Assembly: GCA_035275065.1 (NCBI GenBank)
Contig: DATENM010000039.1
Location: 124,001 to 188,000 of the forward strand
DNA from: Blastocatellia bacterium
GTDB taxonomy: Bacteria; Acidobacteriota; Blastocatellia; UBA7656
Direction: 5' to 3'
DNA: 64,000 nucleotides
Under the pieces are notes generated by a model. That model did not search any database. It was given only the letters and a program-made list of their open reading frames with translations, and was not told where the DNA came from. A program made the position numbers and the translations under genes. This document shows, piece after piece, positions 51,355-59,207 of this stretch. The number at the start of each line of letters is the position of its first letter. Within the stretch, counting starts at the first letter, position 1.

Positions 51355-51616
51355 GATGAATGGTGAATGATAAATGATGAATTGGGGAAGGAATCAGAAG
51401 CCGGACTTGCTATAGATAATCCCTTACCTCAGGGCAATCAGTTCTCGACATTCATAAAGATGAATTAAACACAGAGACACAGAGACACGGAGACACAGAG
51501 TCTTCTCTGTGTTCCCTCCGTGTCTCTGTGTTTGTTTCTCATCCCTTTTTGCAGAACTAAATGGCCCTGCCCTTACCTTTTACTCTTTAGTTCATCATTC
51601 ATCATTCATCATTTCT
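51355..51616. repeat. mirrored 7-mer array (unit TGATGAA) split by MITE copy 2
   Basis: The left arm (51355-51383, TGAATGGTGAATGATAAATG) and right arm (51591-51616, three CATCATT units) are reverse complements. The MITE at 51430-51569 lies in the spacer, so it inserted into an existing array. The right arm touches the aldo/keto reductase stop at 51617. Together with the operator pair this accounts for most of the 427-bp gap 51190-51616. Confidence 0.8.
51430..51569 (+). mobile_element. MITE-like element, copy 2 (140 bp, 9-bp target duplication)
   Basis: The ends CAGGGCAATCAGTTCTCG and (reverse complement) CAGGGCCATTTAGTTCTGC are the same as those of copy 1. CCCTTACCT flanks it on both sides (51421-51429 and 51570-51578). 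The interior carries the CACAGAGA mirrored array. It is inverted relative to copy 1. There is no coding capacity. Confidence 0.82.
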
Positions 51617-52561
51617 TCAGGCCGGTACGGTCGTACGATAGCCCAGCTCGGCGAGCGCCACCTGTGTGCCGCGCAGCAACTCGTCAATGTGTTCGAGCTT
51701 TTCGACGCCGACAACGAAGGCGTCAACGACACCCGATTCGATCTGAAAACGGAAGCACGAAGCCGGCGATAAGGCATCCGTGCCGCGCACGATGTCGCCC
51801 TGGCCGACAACTTTCATGCCGACCATGCCCTGACCTTTGGCGCGCATCCCGGCAAACAGCTTGCGCAAGGTTTCGACGTCAGCGTCAGCATGTTTGGCGC
51901 GCGCATTCCAGCGCACCTGATTAGTGTCAACCCACGGGCTGGCCGCCGCTGCTTGCAAAGCTTCAAAGCTGTGACAGGTGACGCCGTGGGCGCGAATCTT
52001 GCCCTTCTGCTTGGCCTCTTCCATCACATCCATGACGCCGCGGTAGCGCGTCGTCCAATCGCCCTCGGTGACGCAATGGACGATCAGCACGTCGAGGTAA
52101 TCCGTGTTCATCTCGCGCAGGAAGCGGTCAATGTCCTGTCGCACCTGCTGCGGCTCGCGGCTGTTGGTCTTCGTCTGGATGATGTAGCGGTCGCGCGCCA
52201 CGCCCTGCATGGCGCGGCCAAAGTAAGGGTTGCTGCCGTATTGATCGGCCAGATCGAAAAAGGTGATGCCGCTGTCGTGCGCGTGACGCATCAGCCGCGT
52301 AAACGCCTCTTGCCCGAGCCGTGTTTGATTCGACTGGTGATTGATGCCGACCGTGCCTGTGCCGATGCCGACGACGGAAATCTTCAGGCCGGTCTTGCCG
52401 AGACTCACCTTATCGGTCGGGTTCTTGATGGCGGGGTCAATGACGAAGGCAGCGGCCTCGACGGGGGCGTCCGTGTGCAGCCCGCGACCGGCCAGCACGC
52501 CTGCGCCGAGCGCGCCCGTCGCGGTCAGCGCGATGAAGTTGCGGCGGCTCAGTTTATCCAT
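51617..52561 (-). CDS. aldo/keto reductase with Tat signal
   Basis: A 314-residue oxidoreductase. ATG 52561 follows AGGAGGG and begins MDKLSRRNFIALTATGA, a twin-arginine signal (SRRNF) to about residue 35. The barrel motifs are VSLGKTGLKISVVGIGTG, the FFDLADQYG segment (catalytic Asp and Tyr), IIQTKTN (Lys) and VLIVHCV (His), so the Asp-Tyr-Lys-His set is complete. Export of a folded NADP enzyme is consistent with Tat. The substrate is unknown. The region upstream (to 52714) consists of an array and must not be translated. Confidence 0.9.
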   Translation of the reverse strand: MDKLSRRNFIALTATGALGAGVLAGRGLHTDAPVEAAAFVIDPAIKNPTDKVSLGKTGLKISVVGIGTGTVGINHQSNQTRLGQEAFTRLMRHAHDSGITFFDLADQYGSNPYFGRAMQGVARDRYIIQTKTNSREPQQVRQDIDRFLREMNTDYLDVLIVHCVTEGDWTTRYRGVMDVMEEAKQKGKIRAHGVTCHSFEALQAAAASPWVDTNQVRWNARAKHADADVETLRKLFAGMRAKGQGMVGMKVVGQGDIVRGTDALSPASCFRFQIESGVVDAFVVGVEKLEHIDELLRGTQVALAELGYRTTVPA

Positions 52562-52623
52562 GTGCCCTCCTGTGGCAGCGATTCTGTGCCACCAGCATAG
52601 CAGACGCGGCGGGGGAAGAAAAC

Positions 52624-52741
52624 GACGCGGGGACGCGGCGACGCGGGGAAAGATGAGTGGTTCATCTCTGTCTTTCCCTCGCCGCGTCGCCGCGTCCCCG
52701 CGTCCCCGCGTCACTCTTCCGCGTCGCCACGTCGCCGCGTC
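52624..52741. repeat. mirrored 8-mer array (unit GACGCGGC/G)
   Basis: The left arm (52624-52652) has three GACGCGGG/C units and the right arm (52672-52741) about eight of their reverse complements, some degenerate. It lies between the aldo/keto reductase start and the subtilase stop (52747), again between same-strand genes, and is the longest array here. Confidence 0.88.
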
Positions 52742-52746
52742 TCTCT

Positions 52747-54984
52747 CTACTTCTTCTTGAAGCGCACCCAGAAGGGTACGCGCAGCGTCGGCCCTTGCGA
52801 ATCGGCGACGCTGACGAAGCCTGTGTAGTCGCGCTTATCGGCGCGCTTGACGGCATCGATGGCCAGCGTCACTGATGTGCTTTGTCCCGGCACAAGCGTC
52901 ACCGTCAGCGGCGTCGCTAGCGCCATACTGACGCCATCGCCGGGATCGAGTTGCTTGATGCTGAGCGTGAAGGTGCGTGACTGGTCGCTGGTATTCGTTA
53001 TCTGGAAGTCGAGGCTGGTCGACACCGGCTTCTTCAGTTTTAGAATGCCGAAGCTCAGGCTCGCCGGCGCGAATGTCGCCGCGACGTTCGCCGCCTGTGC
53101 CAGGTCAACGCGCCCCGCGCCCATCGCCAACACTCCGGCATTCGTCGTCTTACTTGTCGTCGTAAACACGCTGGTCGTCGCCGAACTGATCAACGCCGAT
53201 TTCACCTGCGCCGGCGTCCACGTCGGATGCTGTTGAATGACTAGCGCGGCGGCCCCGGCAATGTGCGGTGTCGCCTGGCTGGTGCCGCTCTCGGAGCCGA
53301 ACCCCGACGGGTTGGTTGATGTGAGCGCCGCCGAGTAAATGCTTTCGCCCGGCGCGGCAATGTCCGGTTTCAGGGTTTGCAGCAGCGACGGCCCGCGCGA
53401 GCTGAAGTCCGAAACGACGTCGGCTGCAATCAACGGCGTCAGGTTGAGACTGGCATCCGCATGGGCGCGGGCGAAATCGCGCAACGCCAGCCCTGCGGTA
53501 CGCGACACAAACACGGAAGGGATGCTGGTGCCACCGACTGCCATGTGAATCAAATTATCGCCGCCATCCGTGCCTTCGCTGATGTCTTTGTTGTAAACGA
53601 TGGCCGCTACGGCGCCCGCCGCGCTGGCGTTGTTCACCTTCTCAGTGAACGCGCAAACGCCGCGCTCCATCAACGCGACTTTGCCCGCGAGCGATCCCGC
53701 CGTCAACGCCGAGCAGCCGCGATCATTGCTGACCTCGACAAAAGGCAGCGCCGTCAGCGCCGCGTTGAACCGCGTCGTTGATCCATCACCGACGACGCTT
53801 TCGATGTTGATCAGGCGGGACGCGACCGGCGACGGCCCGGCTACGGTCGCCATCGCCGTGATCGCATGAGCGTTGGAAGTCGAGGCGACTGTGATGGCCG
53901 ATGGCGCAATGGCCGGCGAGGCGATAGTCATCTCGTCATCAACGCCGCCTTCGCCCGAATTGCCGGCGGCCACGGCAACCACCATGCCGCTGGCGACCGC
54001 CGATTCGACGGCGCGCGCCAGAAAATCGAGCTGCGCCGTGGCGTCAGCCCCTAAGCTCATGTTGGCCACGTCGAAGCCGTCACGCACGGCTTCATCGAGC
54101 CCCGCCGCGATCAGGTCGGTCGAGCCGCTGCCGCTCTTACCTAGCACGCGATAGTTGCCCAGGTAAGCGCGCGGCGCGACCCCGCAGAGCGGGCCGACCG
54201 GCGACATCGTGTCCAGATTACCGGCGGCGATGCCGGCGACGTTCGAGCCGTGCCCGTTCTCGTCCAGCGCCGAGGGGTCGTTACCGGAACCGCTGACGAA
54301 CGACTTGGCGACGATCACTTTGTTGTTCGTAAGCCTCTGGCTGCCATTGTTGGAGCGCGGAAAGCCTTCAGGGGCGCTGTAGCCCGTGTCATTGAATAGC
54401 GGATTTGTTACATCGATGCCGGTATCGATAATGGCGATCTTCATGCCGGCGCCGGCATTGCCCGAGCCGCCGAGCCGTTCCCACATCGCCGGCGCGTTCG
54501 TCAGCGGCACGCTGGTGTCGAGCAGCGTGTGACATTCGCGCACCAGCTCGACGCGCTTGACGCCGGGGAGCGATGCAAGCATAGCGATCTCGGTGCCGCG
54601 CGCTTCGACGGAAACGGCGTTGGCCACGGCTCGCAACTCGGCCCGCACACGCAGCGCCGGCGCAATCAGACGGGCACGCGCTTTAAAGTTCTCCTGCTCG
54701 CCGCGCATCTCGCCGTCGAGCGCGGCGGCTTCGGGCGAGTCTAAATCAACGCGCCGACGGCGCTGCATCATAGAAATCTGCTGATGTTGGCGCTCGATGA
54801 GCGGCAGCCCATCAAGCTCGATGATGGCTTGCACTGCGCCCGGTGATTTCAGCGCCTGTTGAATCGGCGACTCGTCTGTGCGCGGCGCCAATTGCGCCGG
54901 GCGGCCCTGCGCCGGGCCGATCAGCGCCTCGACCACGAGCATCGCCGCGATGCCTACTCTGAGCCATGAAAATCGTTTTGTCAT
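52747..54984 (-). CDS. secreted subtilisin-like serine peptidase (S8) with PA domain
   Basis: A 745-residue exported protease. The signal peptide ends near residue 27, then an inhibitor I9 propeptide-like region (about 45-150). The catalytic Asp is in IAIIDTGID, the His in NGHGSNVAG (the usual HGTHVAG is altered after the catalytic His) and the Ser in SGTSQATPHIAG. A PA domain (about 370-500) is inserted before the Ser. The C terminus is a fibronectin/DUF-like beta domain (about 625-745). Likely an extracellular endopeptidase. The start is ATG 54984. Confidence 0.94.
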   Translation of the reverse strand: MTKRFSWLRVGIAAMLVVEALIGPAQGRPAQLAPRTDESPIQQALKSPGAVQAIIELDGLPLIERQHQQISMMQRRRRVDLDSPEAAALDGEMRGEQENFKARARLIAPALRVRAELRAVANAVSVEARGTEIAMLASLPGVKRVELVRECHTLLDTSVPLTNAPAMWERLGGSGNAGAGMKIAIIDTGIDVTNPLFNDTGYSAPEGFPRSNNGSQRLTNNKVIVAKSFVSGSGNDPSALDENGHGSNVAGIAAGNLDTMSPVGPLCGVAPRAYLGNYRVLGKSGSGSTDLIAAGLDEAVRDGFDVANMSLGADATAQLDFLARAVESAVASGMVVAVAAGNSGEGGVDDEMTIASPAIAPSAITVASTSNAHAITAMATVAGPSPVASRLINIESVVGDGSTTRFNAALTALPFVEVSNDRGCSALTAGSLAGKVALMERGVCAFTEKVNNASAAGAVAAIVYNKDISEGTDGGDNLIHMAVGGTSIPSVFVSRTAGLALRDFARAHADASLNLTPLIAADVVSDFSSRGPSLLQTLKPDIAAPGESIYSAALTSTNPSGFGSESGTSQATPHIAGAAALVIQQHPTWTPAQVKSALISSATTSVFTTTSKTTNAGVLAMGAGRVDLAQAANVAATFAPASLSFGILKLKKPVSTSLDFQITNTSDQSRTFTLSIKQLDPGDGVSMALATPLTVTLVPGQSTSVTLAIDAVKRADKRDYTGFVSVADSQGPTLRVPFWVRFKKK

Positions 54985-55151
54985 ATTACCACCACTATCG
55001 GCAGCGACACGGACGCTGCCTGCTTAACCGGCAATGAATCTTCGGGAGATGATTGATTGCGAACTGATTGAGACCACGCCAGCGCCACGCCGTTGCCGGG
55101 CGGCGCTGACAATAAAGCGAATTCCCACTGATTTAGAGAGCCGCGCCGCGC

Positions 55152-56468
55152 TTAAAGCCGGATGATTTTGCTCTCAGCCTCCGGCATATTCAATTTGCGC
55201 GTCGCGTTGCGCGAATCGATGACTAGCGGGGCCAGCCGCACGACGCGCGCGTAATCTATCGATGTATGATCCGTAACGATCACCGCGCAATCACAACTGC
55301 GCAGCGCCGCGTCGGTCAGCTCGACGCTTTCGAGCGTCCCCTTGCCGTCAAGGTTCATCTCTTGGATGTGCGGATCGTGATAGCTGACCTGCGCGCCTTT
55401 GTGCAGCAGTTGGTCAACGATGCCGAGGGCCGGCGATTCGCGCACGTCGTTGATGTCGCGCTTGTAGGCGACGCCGAGCACCAGGACTTTCGATCCCTTC
55501 AGCGGCTTGCGGTGATCGTTCAAGCCGTCCTGCACCAGTTGAACGACATGCTGCGGCATGTGCGAGTTGACCTCTTCGGCCAGACTGATGAAGCGCGCCT
55601 CAAACCCATGCAGCCGCGCCTTCCACGATAGGTAATGCGGGTCCAATGGAATGCAATGTCCCCCGATGCCGGGGCCCGGGTAGAAGGCCATGAAGCCGAA
55701 CGGCTTGGTCGCCGCCGCCTGAATGACTTCCCACGAATCGATGTTCAGGTGATAGCAGAGCTGCGCGATTTCGTTGACCAGGCCGATGTTCACCGAGCGG
55801 AAGGTGTTCTCCAGCAGCTTGGCGGCTTCGGCGACGCGCGCGCTGGTCACCGGGTGGACGCGCTCGACGATGGTTTGATAGAGCGCCGCCGCGACCGCTG
55901 TCGATTTGTGACTGACGCCGCCGACGACTTTCGGGATGTTGTGCGTCTGGTATTTCTCGTTGCCCGGATCAACGCGCTCCGGCGAAAAGCCGAGGAAGAA
56001 ATCTTCATCGAGCTTCAGGCCGGTCTCTTCGAGCATCGGCAGCAACACTTCGTCGGTGGTGCCCGGATAGGTGGTTGATTCCAGCACGATCAGTTGCGGC
56101 GAATGCAGGTAGGTCTTGACCTGTTCGCTGGCGGCCAGGATATAAGAGATGTCCGGCTCTTTGGTCTTGCGCAGCGGCGTCGGCACGCAGATGACCACCG
56201 CATCACAATCGGCGAGCTTCGAGAAATCGGTCGTCGCCGCGAGCTTACCCTCAGCGACCAGCGCCGCGACCTCCGCGGTCGGCACGTCGGGGATGTGCGA
56301 ATGGCCGGCGTTGATGTTGTCGGTGCGCGCCGCATCAACGTCAAAGCCGATGGCGCGCAGGCCGCCGCGCCCGAAGGCCGTCGCCAGCGGCAGTCCCACA
56401 TATCCGAGACCGATCACGCCGACCGTGGCATGCCGCTCGCTGATTTTCTTTAACAGTTCCTCGCTCAT
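55152..56468 (-). CDS. UDP-N-acetyl-hexosamine 6-dehydrogenase (WbpA/VipA-like)
   Basis: A 438-residue NAD-dependent enzyme that oxidises UDP-HexNAc twice to the uronic acid for surface polysaccharides. The Rossmann motif is GVIGLGYVGLPLA (17-29), the second domain includes ESTTYPGTTDE, and the catalytic Cys lies in PGIGGHCIPLDPHYL (about 265-279). The C-terminal domain (VLGVAYKRDINDVRESPA) completes the UDP-glucose/GDP-mannose dehydrogenase family pattern. It is the last gene of the glycan operon in transcription order. Confidence 0.93.
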   Translation of the reverse strand: MSEELLKKISERHATVGVIGLGYVGLPLATAFGRGGLRAIGFDVDAARTDNINAGHSHIPDVPTAEVAALVAEGKLAATTDFSKLADCDAVVICVPTPLRKTKEPDISYILAASEQVKTYLHSPQLIVLESTTYPGTTDEVLLPMLEETGLKLDEDFFLGFSPERVDPGNEKYQTHNIPKVVGGVSHKSTAVAAALYQTIVERVHPVTSARVAEAAKLLENTFRSVNIGLVNEIAQLCYHLNIDSWEVIQAAATKPFGFMAFYPGPGIGGHCIPLDPHYLSWKARLHGFEARFISLAEEVNSHMPQHVVQLVQDGLNDHRKPLKGSKVLVLGVAYKRDINDVRESPALGIVDQLLHKGAQVSYHDPHIQEMNLDGKGTLESVELTDAALRSCDCAVIVTDHTSIDYARVVRLAPLVIDSRNATRKLNMPEAESKIIRL

Positions 56469-56560
56469 TCGCTTGACCCTATTGCTATCCCTTTTGTCGT
56501 TGATTGGCCGAGGGCTACAATTATCAAACTATGACCCGCGGGCATCCGTCAACAAAAAAA

Positions 56561-56663
56561 TGATAAGCGATGAGCGGCGAGTAATGCGTGAGAACCTACG
56601 GCAACAAACGCTGCCCTCACTCGCCACTCATCGCTCATCACTTTCAACTCATCACTCATCACT
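56561..56663. repeat. mirrored 7-mer array (unit ATGAGTG/CTCATCA) reaching into hldA
   Basis: The left arm (56561-56593, GATGAGCGGCGAGTAATGCG) and right arm (56617-56663, CTCATCACTCATCAC) are imperfect reverse complements. The right arm overlaps the last codons and stop of hldA (56652-56663), so the repeat supplies the end of that ORF. It otherwise lies between same-strand genes. Confidence 0.75.
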
Positions 56664-57644
56664 TCGCAGCGTCGCCAGCAGCTCGTCGCGCGTCACCGTC
56701 GCGGTGCCGACTTTGCCGACGACGACGCCGGCAGCGTGATTGGCTAAGATCGCCGCTTCGGCAAAGCTCGCGCCCGCCGCCAAAGCCAGCCCCAGCGTTG
56801 CGATCACGGTATCGCCGGCGCCGGTCACGTCATAGACTTCGCGCGCCACCGTCGCAATGCGCGTCACCTGGCCGTCATCCGTAAACAGCGCCATGCCTTC
56901 TTCGCCGCGTGTGATGAGCAGCGCCCGGCAGTCAATCGCGCCGAGCAAGCGGCGGCCCGCTTCGATCAGACTGGTTTCATCTTCGATGGCCAGACCGGCG
57001 GCTTCCGCGGCCTCTTGATGATTCGGCGTAATCACGGTCACCGGTTGATAGTTGGCAAAGCTGCGCGTCTTCGGGTCGAGACAGACAGGGATGGCGCGCG
57101 ACCGCGCTGCCTCAAGTGTCGCCCGTAGCACGCCAGTCGTCAGCAAGCCTTTGCTGTAATCGGAAACCACCACAGCGTCGGCGGCGTCGAGCGCGGCGGT
57201 GAAGCGCTCGACGATGGCTTCTTCAATCGCCGTAGCGATGGGCGCGCGGCTTTCGCGGTCGGCGCGCACGACCTGCTGATTGTGAGCAATGATGCGCGTC
57301 TTGAGCGTCGTTGTGCGCGCCGGGTCAACGACGACGCCATCGCTTGCGATGCCGACTTCGTGCAGCGCCACGCGCAGGCGTTCGGCGTTGGCATCCGCGC
57401 CGGCGACGCCGACCGTCACCGGCTGTGCGCCGAGCGCGACGAGATTGGCGGCGACGTTGCCCGCGCCGCCAAGCGCCAGCGTCTGGCGTTCGACCTCGAC
57501 GACGGGCACGGGCGCTTCCGGCGAGATGCGCCGCACGCGCCCCCAAATGAATTCATCGAGCATTAAATCGCCGAGCACGACGATGCGCCGGCCAGCAAAT
57601 CTGGCCGTCAATTGTTCGGCGCGCTCTCTCTCCAATGTGGTCAT
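56652..57644 (-). CDS. hldA: D-glycero-beta-D-manno-heptose-7-phosphate kinase (RfaE domain I)
   Basis: A 330-residue PfkB-family sugar kinase, the first part of the HldE pathway toward ADP-heptose. Motifs are VLGDLMLDEFIWG, RISPEAPVPVVEV, GGAGNVAANLVALGA and DVTGAGDTVIATLG (catalytic Asp). There is no nucleotidyltransferase half, so the single-domain HldA type is assigned; a separate HldC would be needed. It follows the heptosyltransferase by 33 bp. The C terminus (RSDE, stop) lies within a mirrored array. Confidence 0.88.
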   Translation of the reverse strand: MTTLERERAEQLTARFAGRRIVVLGDLMLDEFIWGRVRRISPEAPVPVVEVERQTLALGGAGNVAANLVALGAQPVTVGVAGADANAERLRVALHEVGIASDGVVVDPARTTTLKTRIIAHNQQVVRADRESRAPIATAIEEAIVERFTAALDAADAVVVSDYSKGLLTTGVLRATLEAARSRAIPVCLDPKTRSFANYQPVTVITPNHQEAAEAAGLAIEDETSLIEAGRRLLGAIDCRALLITRGEEGMALFTDDGQVTRIATVAREVYDVTGAGDTVIATLGLALAAGASFAEAAILANHAAGVVVGKVGTATVTRDELLATLRSDE

Positions 57645-57677
57645 AAGCTCAGGATGCCGAGGAGCCGGCCATTCTAC

Positions 57678-58823
57678 CTAACTGGCTGCCAGAGCCAGTT
57701 TCAAGACATCGTCCGCCGCCGCGATGACTGCGCTCGGCGGCACTCGCTGAATCGCGAATGAGCCATCGGCATCCGGCGTATTCGTATCTTTTTGCCCCCG
57801 CGCCTCATCTGACAGGCCCCCAGCCCCCGGCCCCCGGCCCCCGGCTATCCGGTACGGCGAATCCGTCCACGGGTGCCAGACCTCAGGGTTCGACGAACCG
57901 AAGACGGCGACCAGCGGGCGGCCGAGCGCCGCCGCGATATGCATCGGGCCGCCATCGTTGCCGACGAAAGCACGCGACAGATTGATTAAGGCGACCAACT
58001 CTTTCAACGTCAAGCCGACAAGGGCCAGCGCGCCGGCCTGCGCGGCCACGGCTTTTGCCAGCGGCTCTTGCCCCGGCCCGCCGATGACGACGCTCGGCAG
58101 TTGCCAGCGGTCGCCGAGGTGCCGAACCACTTCGGCAAAACCGGCCGCGGGCCAGCGCTTCGATTCAAAAGCCGCCGCCGGCGCGATGACGGCGAAGCGG
58201 CCAATGTGGCGCAGGCTGTTAGCTTGTGCAAAGCCTCCGCTCAAGCTAACAGCTTGCGCCACACAGGCGGCCTCTAATTTTTCAAGCATGCTCTGTTCGG
58301 CAGCGCTCGACACCGCGAGGCTCAGTTGCGGTGGCTCGGCCGGCCACGGCACGCCCGACCAGTGCAGCAAGGCTAATTGCTGCTCGACACTGTGGACTTG
58401 CTTGCGCCCGAGAATCACATCCGGGTCCGGGGCGCGCAGGTCGAGCCAGCGCGAGTGTCTGTAGCCTGCATAACCGACCGACCGCCCCGCCGCGGCGAAC
58501 CGCGCCAGCCCGGTTGCGGTCGTGCCGCCGTGCAGGTCAAAGGCGACGTCGTAGCGCGCGCGACGCAACTGCCCGATCAGCCGTGCGCGCCCGCTGATTG
58601 ATTTTTCGGCGATGAGCAGGTGGTCAACCAGCGGGTGATCTTCGACGAGCGGCGCGGCCAGCGGCTCGCTGACGACGGTGATCTTGATCTCCGGGCGCAT
58701 GGCTTTGAGCGCCGCCAGGCAAGGCGTCATCAACACCGTGTCGCCGATTGAGCGCAAACGAATGAGCAGGACTTTGCGCGCCGCCGACCAATCCGGCAAC
58801 GGGATGGCCGCGTCGCGCTTCAC
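57678..58823 (-). CDS. GT9 heptosyltransferase carrying two repeat insertions
   Basis: A 381-residue cytoplasmic glycosyltransferase that adds heptose in LPS core synthesis. GTG 58823 overlaps the Trm112-like stop by 4 bp (GTGA). The N-terminal GT-B domain begins KVLLIRLRSIGDTVLMTPCL; the C-terminal domain holds GGPMHIAAALGRP and WHPWTDSPYR. Residues 187-207 (VAQAVSLSGGFAQANSLRH) are the fourth palindrome copy translated in frame, at the linker between the domains. Residues 327-337 (AGGRGPGAGG) are a translated 7-mer array. The frame is open throughout, so it may still be functional. Confidence 0.88.
   Translation of the reverse strand: MKRDAAIPLPDWSAARKVLLIRLRSIGDTVLMTPCLAALKAMRPEIKITVVSEPLAAPLVEDHPLVDHLLIAEKSISGRARLIGQLRRARYDVAFDLHGGTTATGLARFAAAGRSVGYAGYRHSRWLDLRAPDPDVILGRKQVHSVEQQLALLHWSGVPWPAEPPQLSLAVSSAAEQSMLEKLEAACVAQAVSLSGGFAQANSLRHIGRFAVIAPAAAFESKRWPAAGFAEVVRHLGDRWQLPSVVIGGPGQEPLAKAVAAQAGALALVGLTLKELVALINLSRAFVGNDGGPMHIAAALGRPLVAVFGSSNPEVWHPWTDSPYRIAGGRGPGAGGLSDEARGQKDTNTPDADGSFAIQRVPPSAVIAAADDVLKLALAAS
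57815..57845. repeat. 7-mer array inside the GT9 gene (unit CCCCGGC)
   Basis: Four CCCCGGC or CCCCAGC units in tandem, one-armed, within the coding sequence near the 3' end. Translated, they give a Gly/Arg/Pro/Ala stretch after the conserved HPW motif. It has the 7-bp period of the intergenic arrays. Confidence 0.7.
58205..58263. repeat. 59-bp double-dyad palindrome, copy 4, inside the GT9 gene
   Basis: Arms beginning TGTGGCGCAGGCTGTTAGCT pair with one mismatch over 22 bp. It has the AGCTGTTAGCT form of copy 3. Its length plus flanks keeps the host frame, adding about 21 residues. It is the only copy within a gene. Confidence 0.88.
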
Positions 58824-58990
58824 GCTTCGGTCACTGCCTCATCGATGAGCATCACCGGGATGTCGTCTTTAATGGGGTAGACGCGGCGGCACTGCGGGCA
58901 TCTCAAGCCGCTGCCGTCGGCCTTCAGTTCGACTTTCACCTTGCAGGCGGGACAAGCCAGAATCTCAAGCAAGCGCTCGCTTACGGCCAC
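58820..58990 (-). CDS. Trm112-like small zinc protein
   Basis: A 56-residue protein, easily missed for its length. GTG 58990 has GGAGGTG upstream; translation gives VAVSERLLEILACPACKVKV, then a LRCPQCRRVYPIKDDIPVML segment. CPAC and CPQC form the zinc ribbon, and the YPIKDDIPVML end is the Trm112 hallmark. Such bacterial proteins often accompany methyltransferase or lipid-sugar genes. It starts the glycan operon and overlaps the GT9 gene by 4 bp. Confidence 0.85.
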   Translation of the reverse strand: MAVSERLLEILACPACKVKVELKADGSGLRCPQCRRVYPIKDDIPVMLIDEAVTEA

Positions 58991-59207
58991 CTCGCACCTC
59001 CTTCAAATGGACGGTTCAGTCTATCACCGGCGTCCGTGAGCGTCAATTTTCGCGCCCGTAGCGCGCCGCCGCCTTTCGCTGTTAAACTCATAGAGGCATC
59101 CGCGCGTATGGCTCATGGGTTGATCCCCTGACAACTTGAATAAACGGTCGGTGCGCTTTGTGCCCTCGCATCGCTCAGCCATCACGCGCACACGGTTCGG
59201 GAGTTTC

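Noticed and set aside
52562-52714. 51-residue N-terminal extension of the aldo/keto reductase
   Set aside because: It translates part of the mirrored array, and a good ribosome site and Tat signal fit the ATG at 52561.
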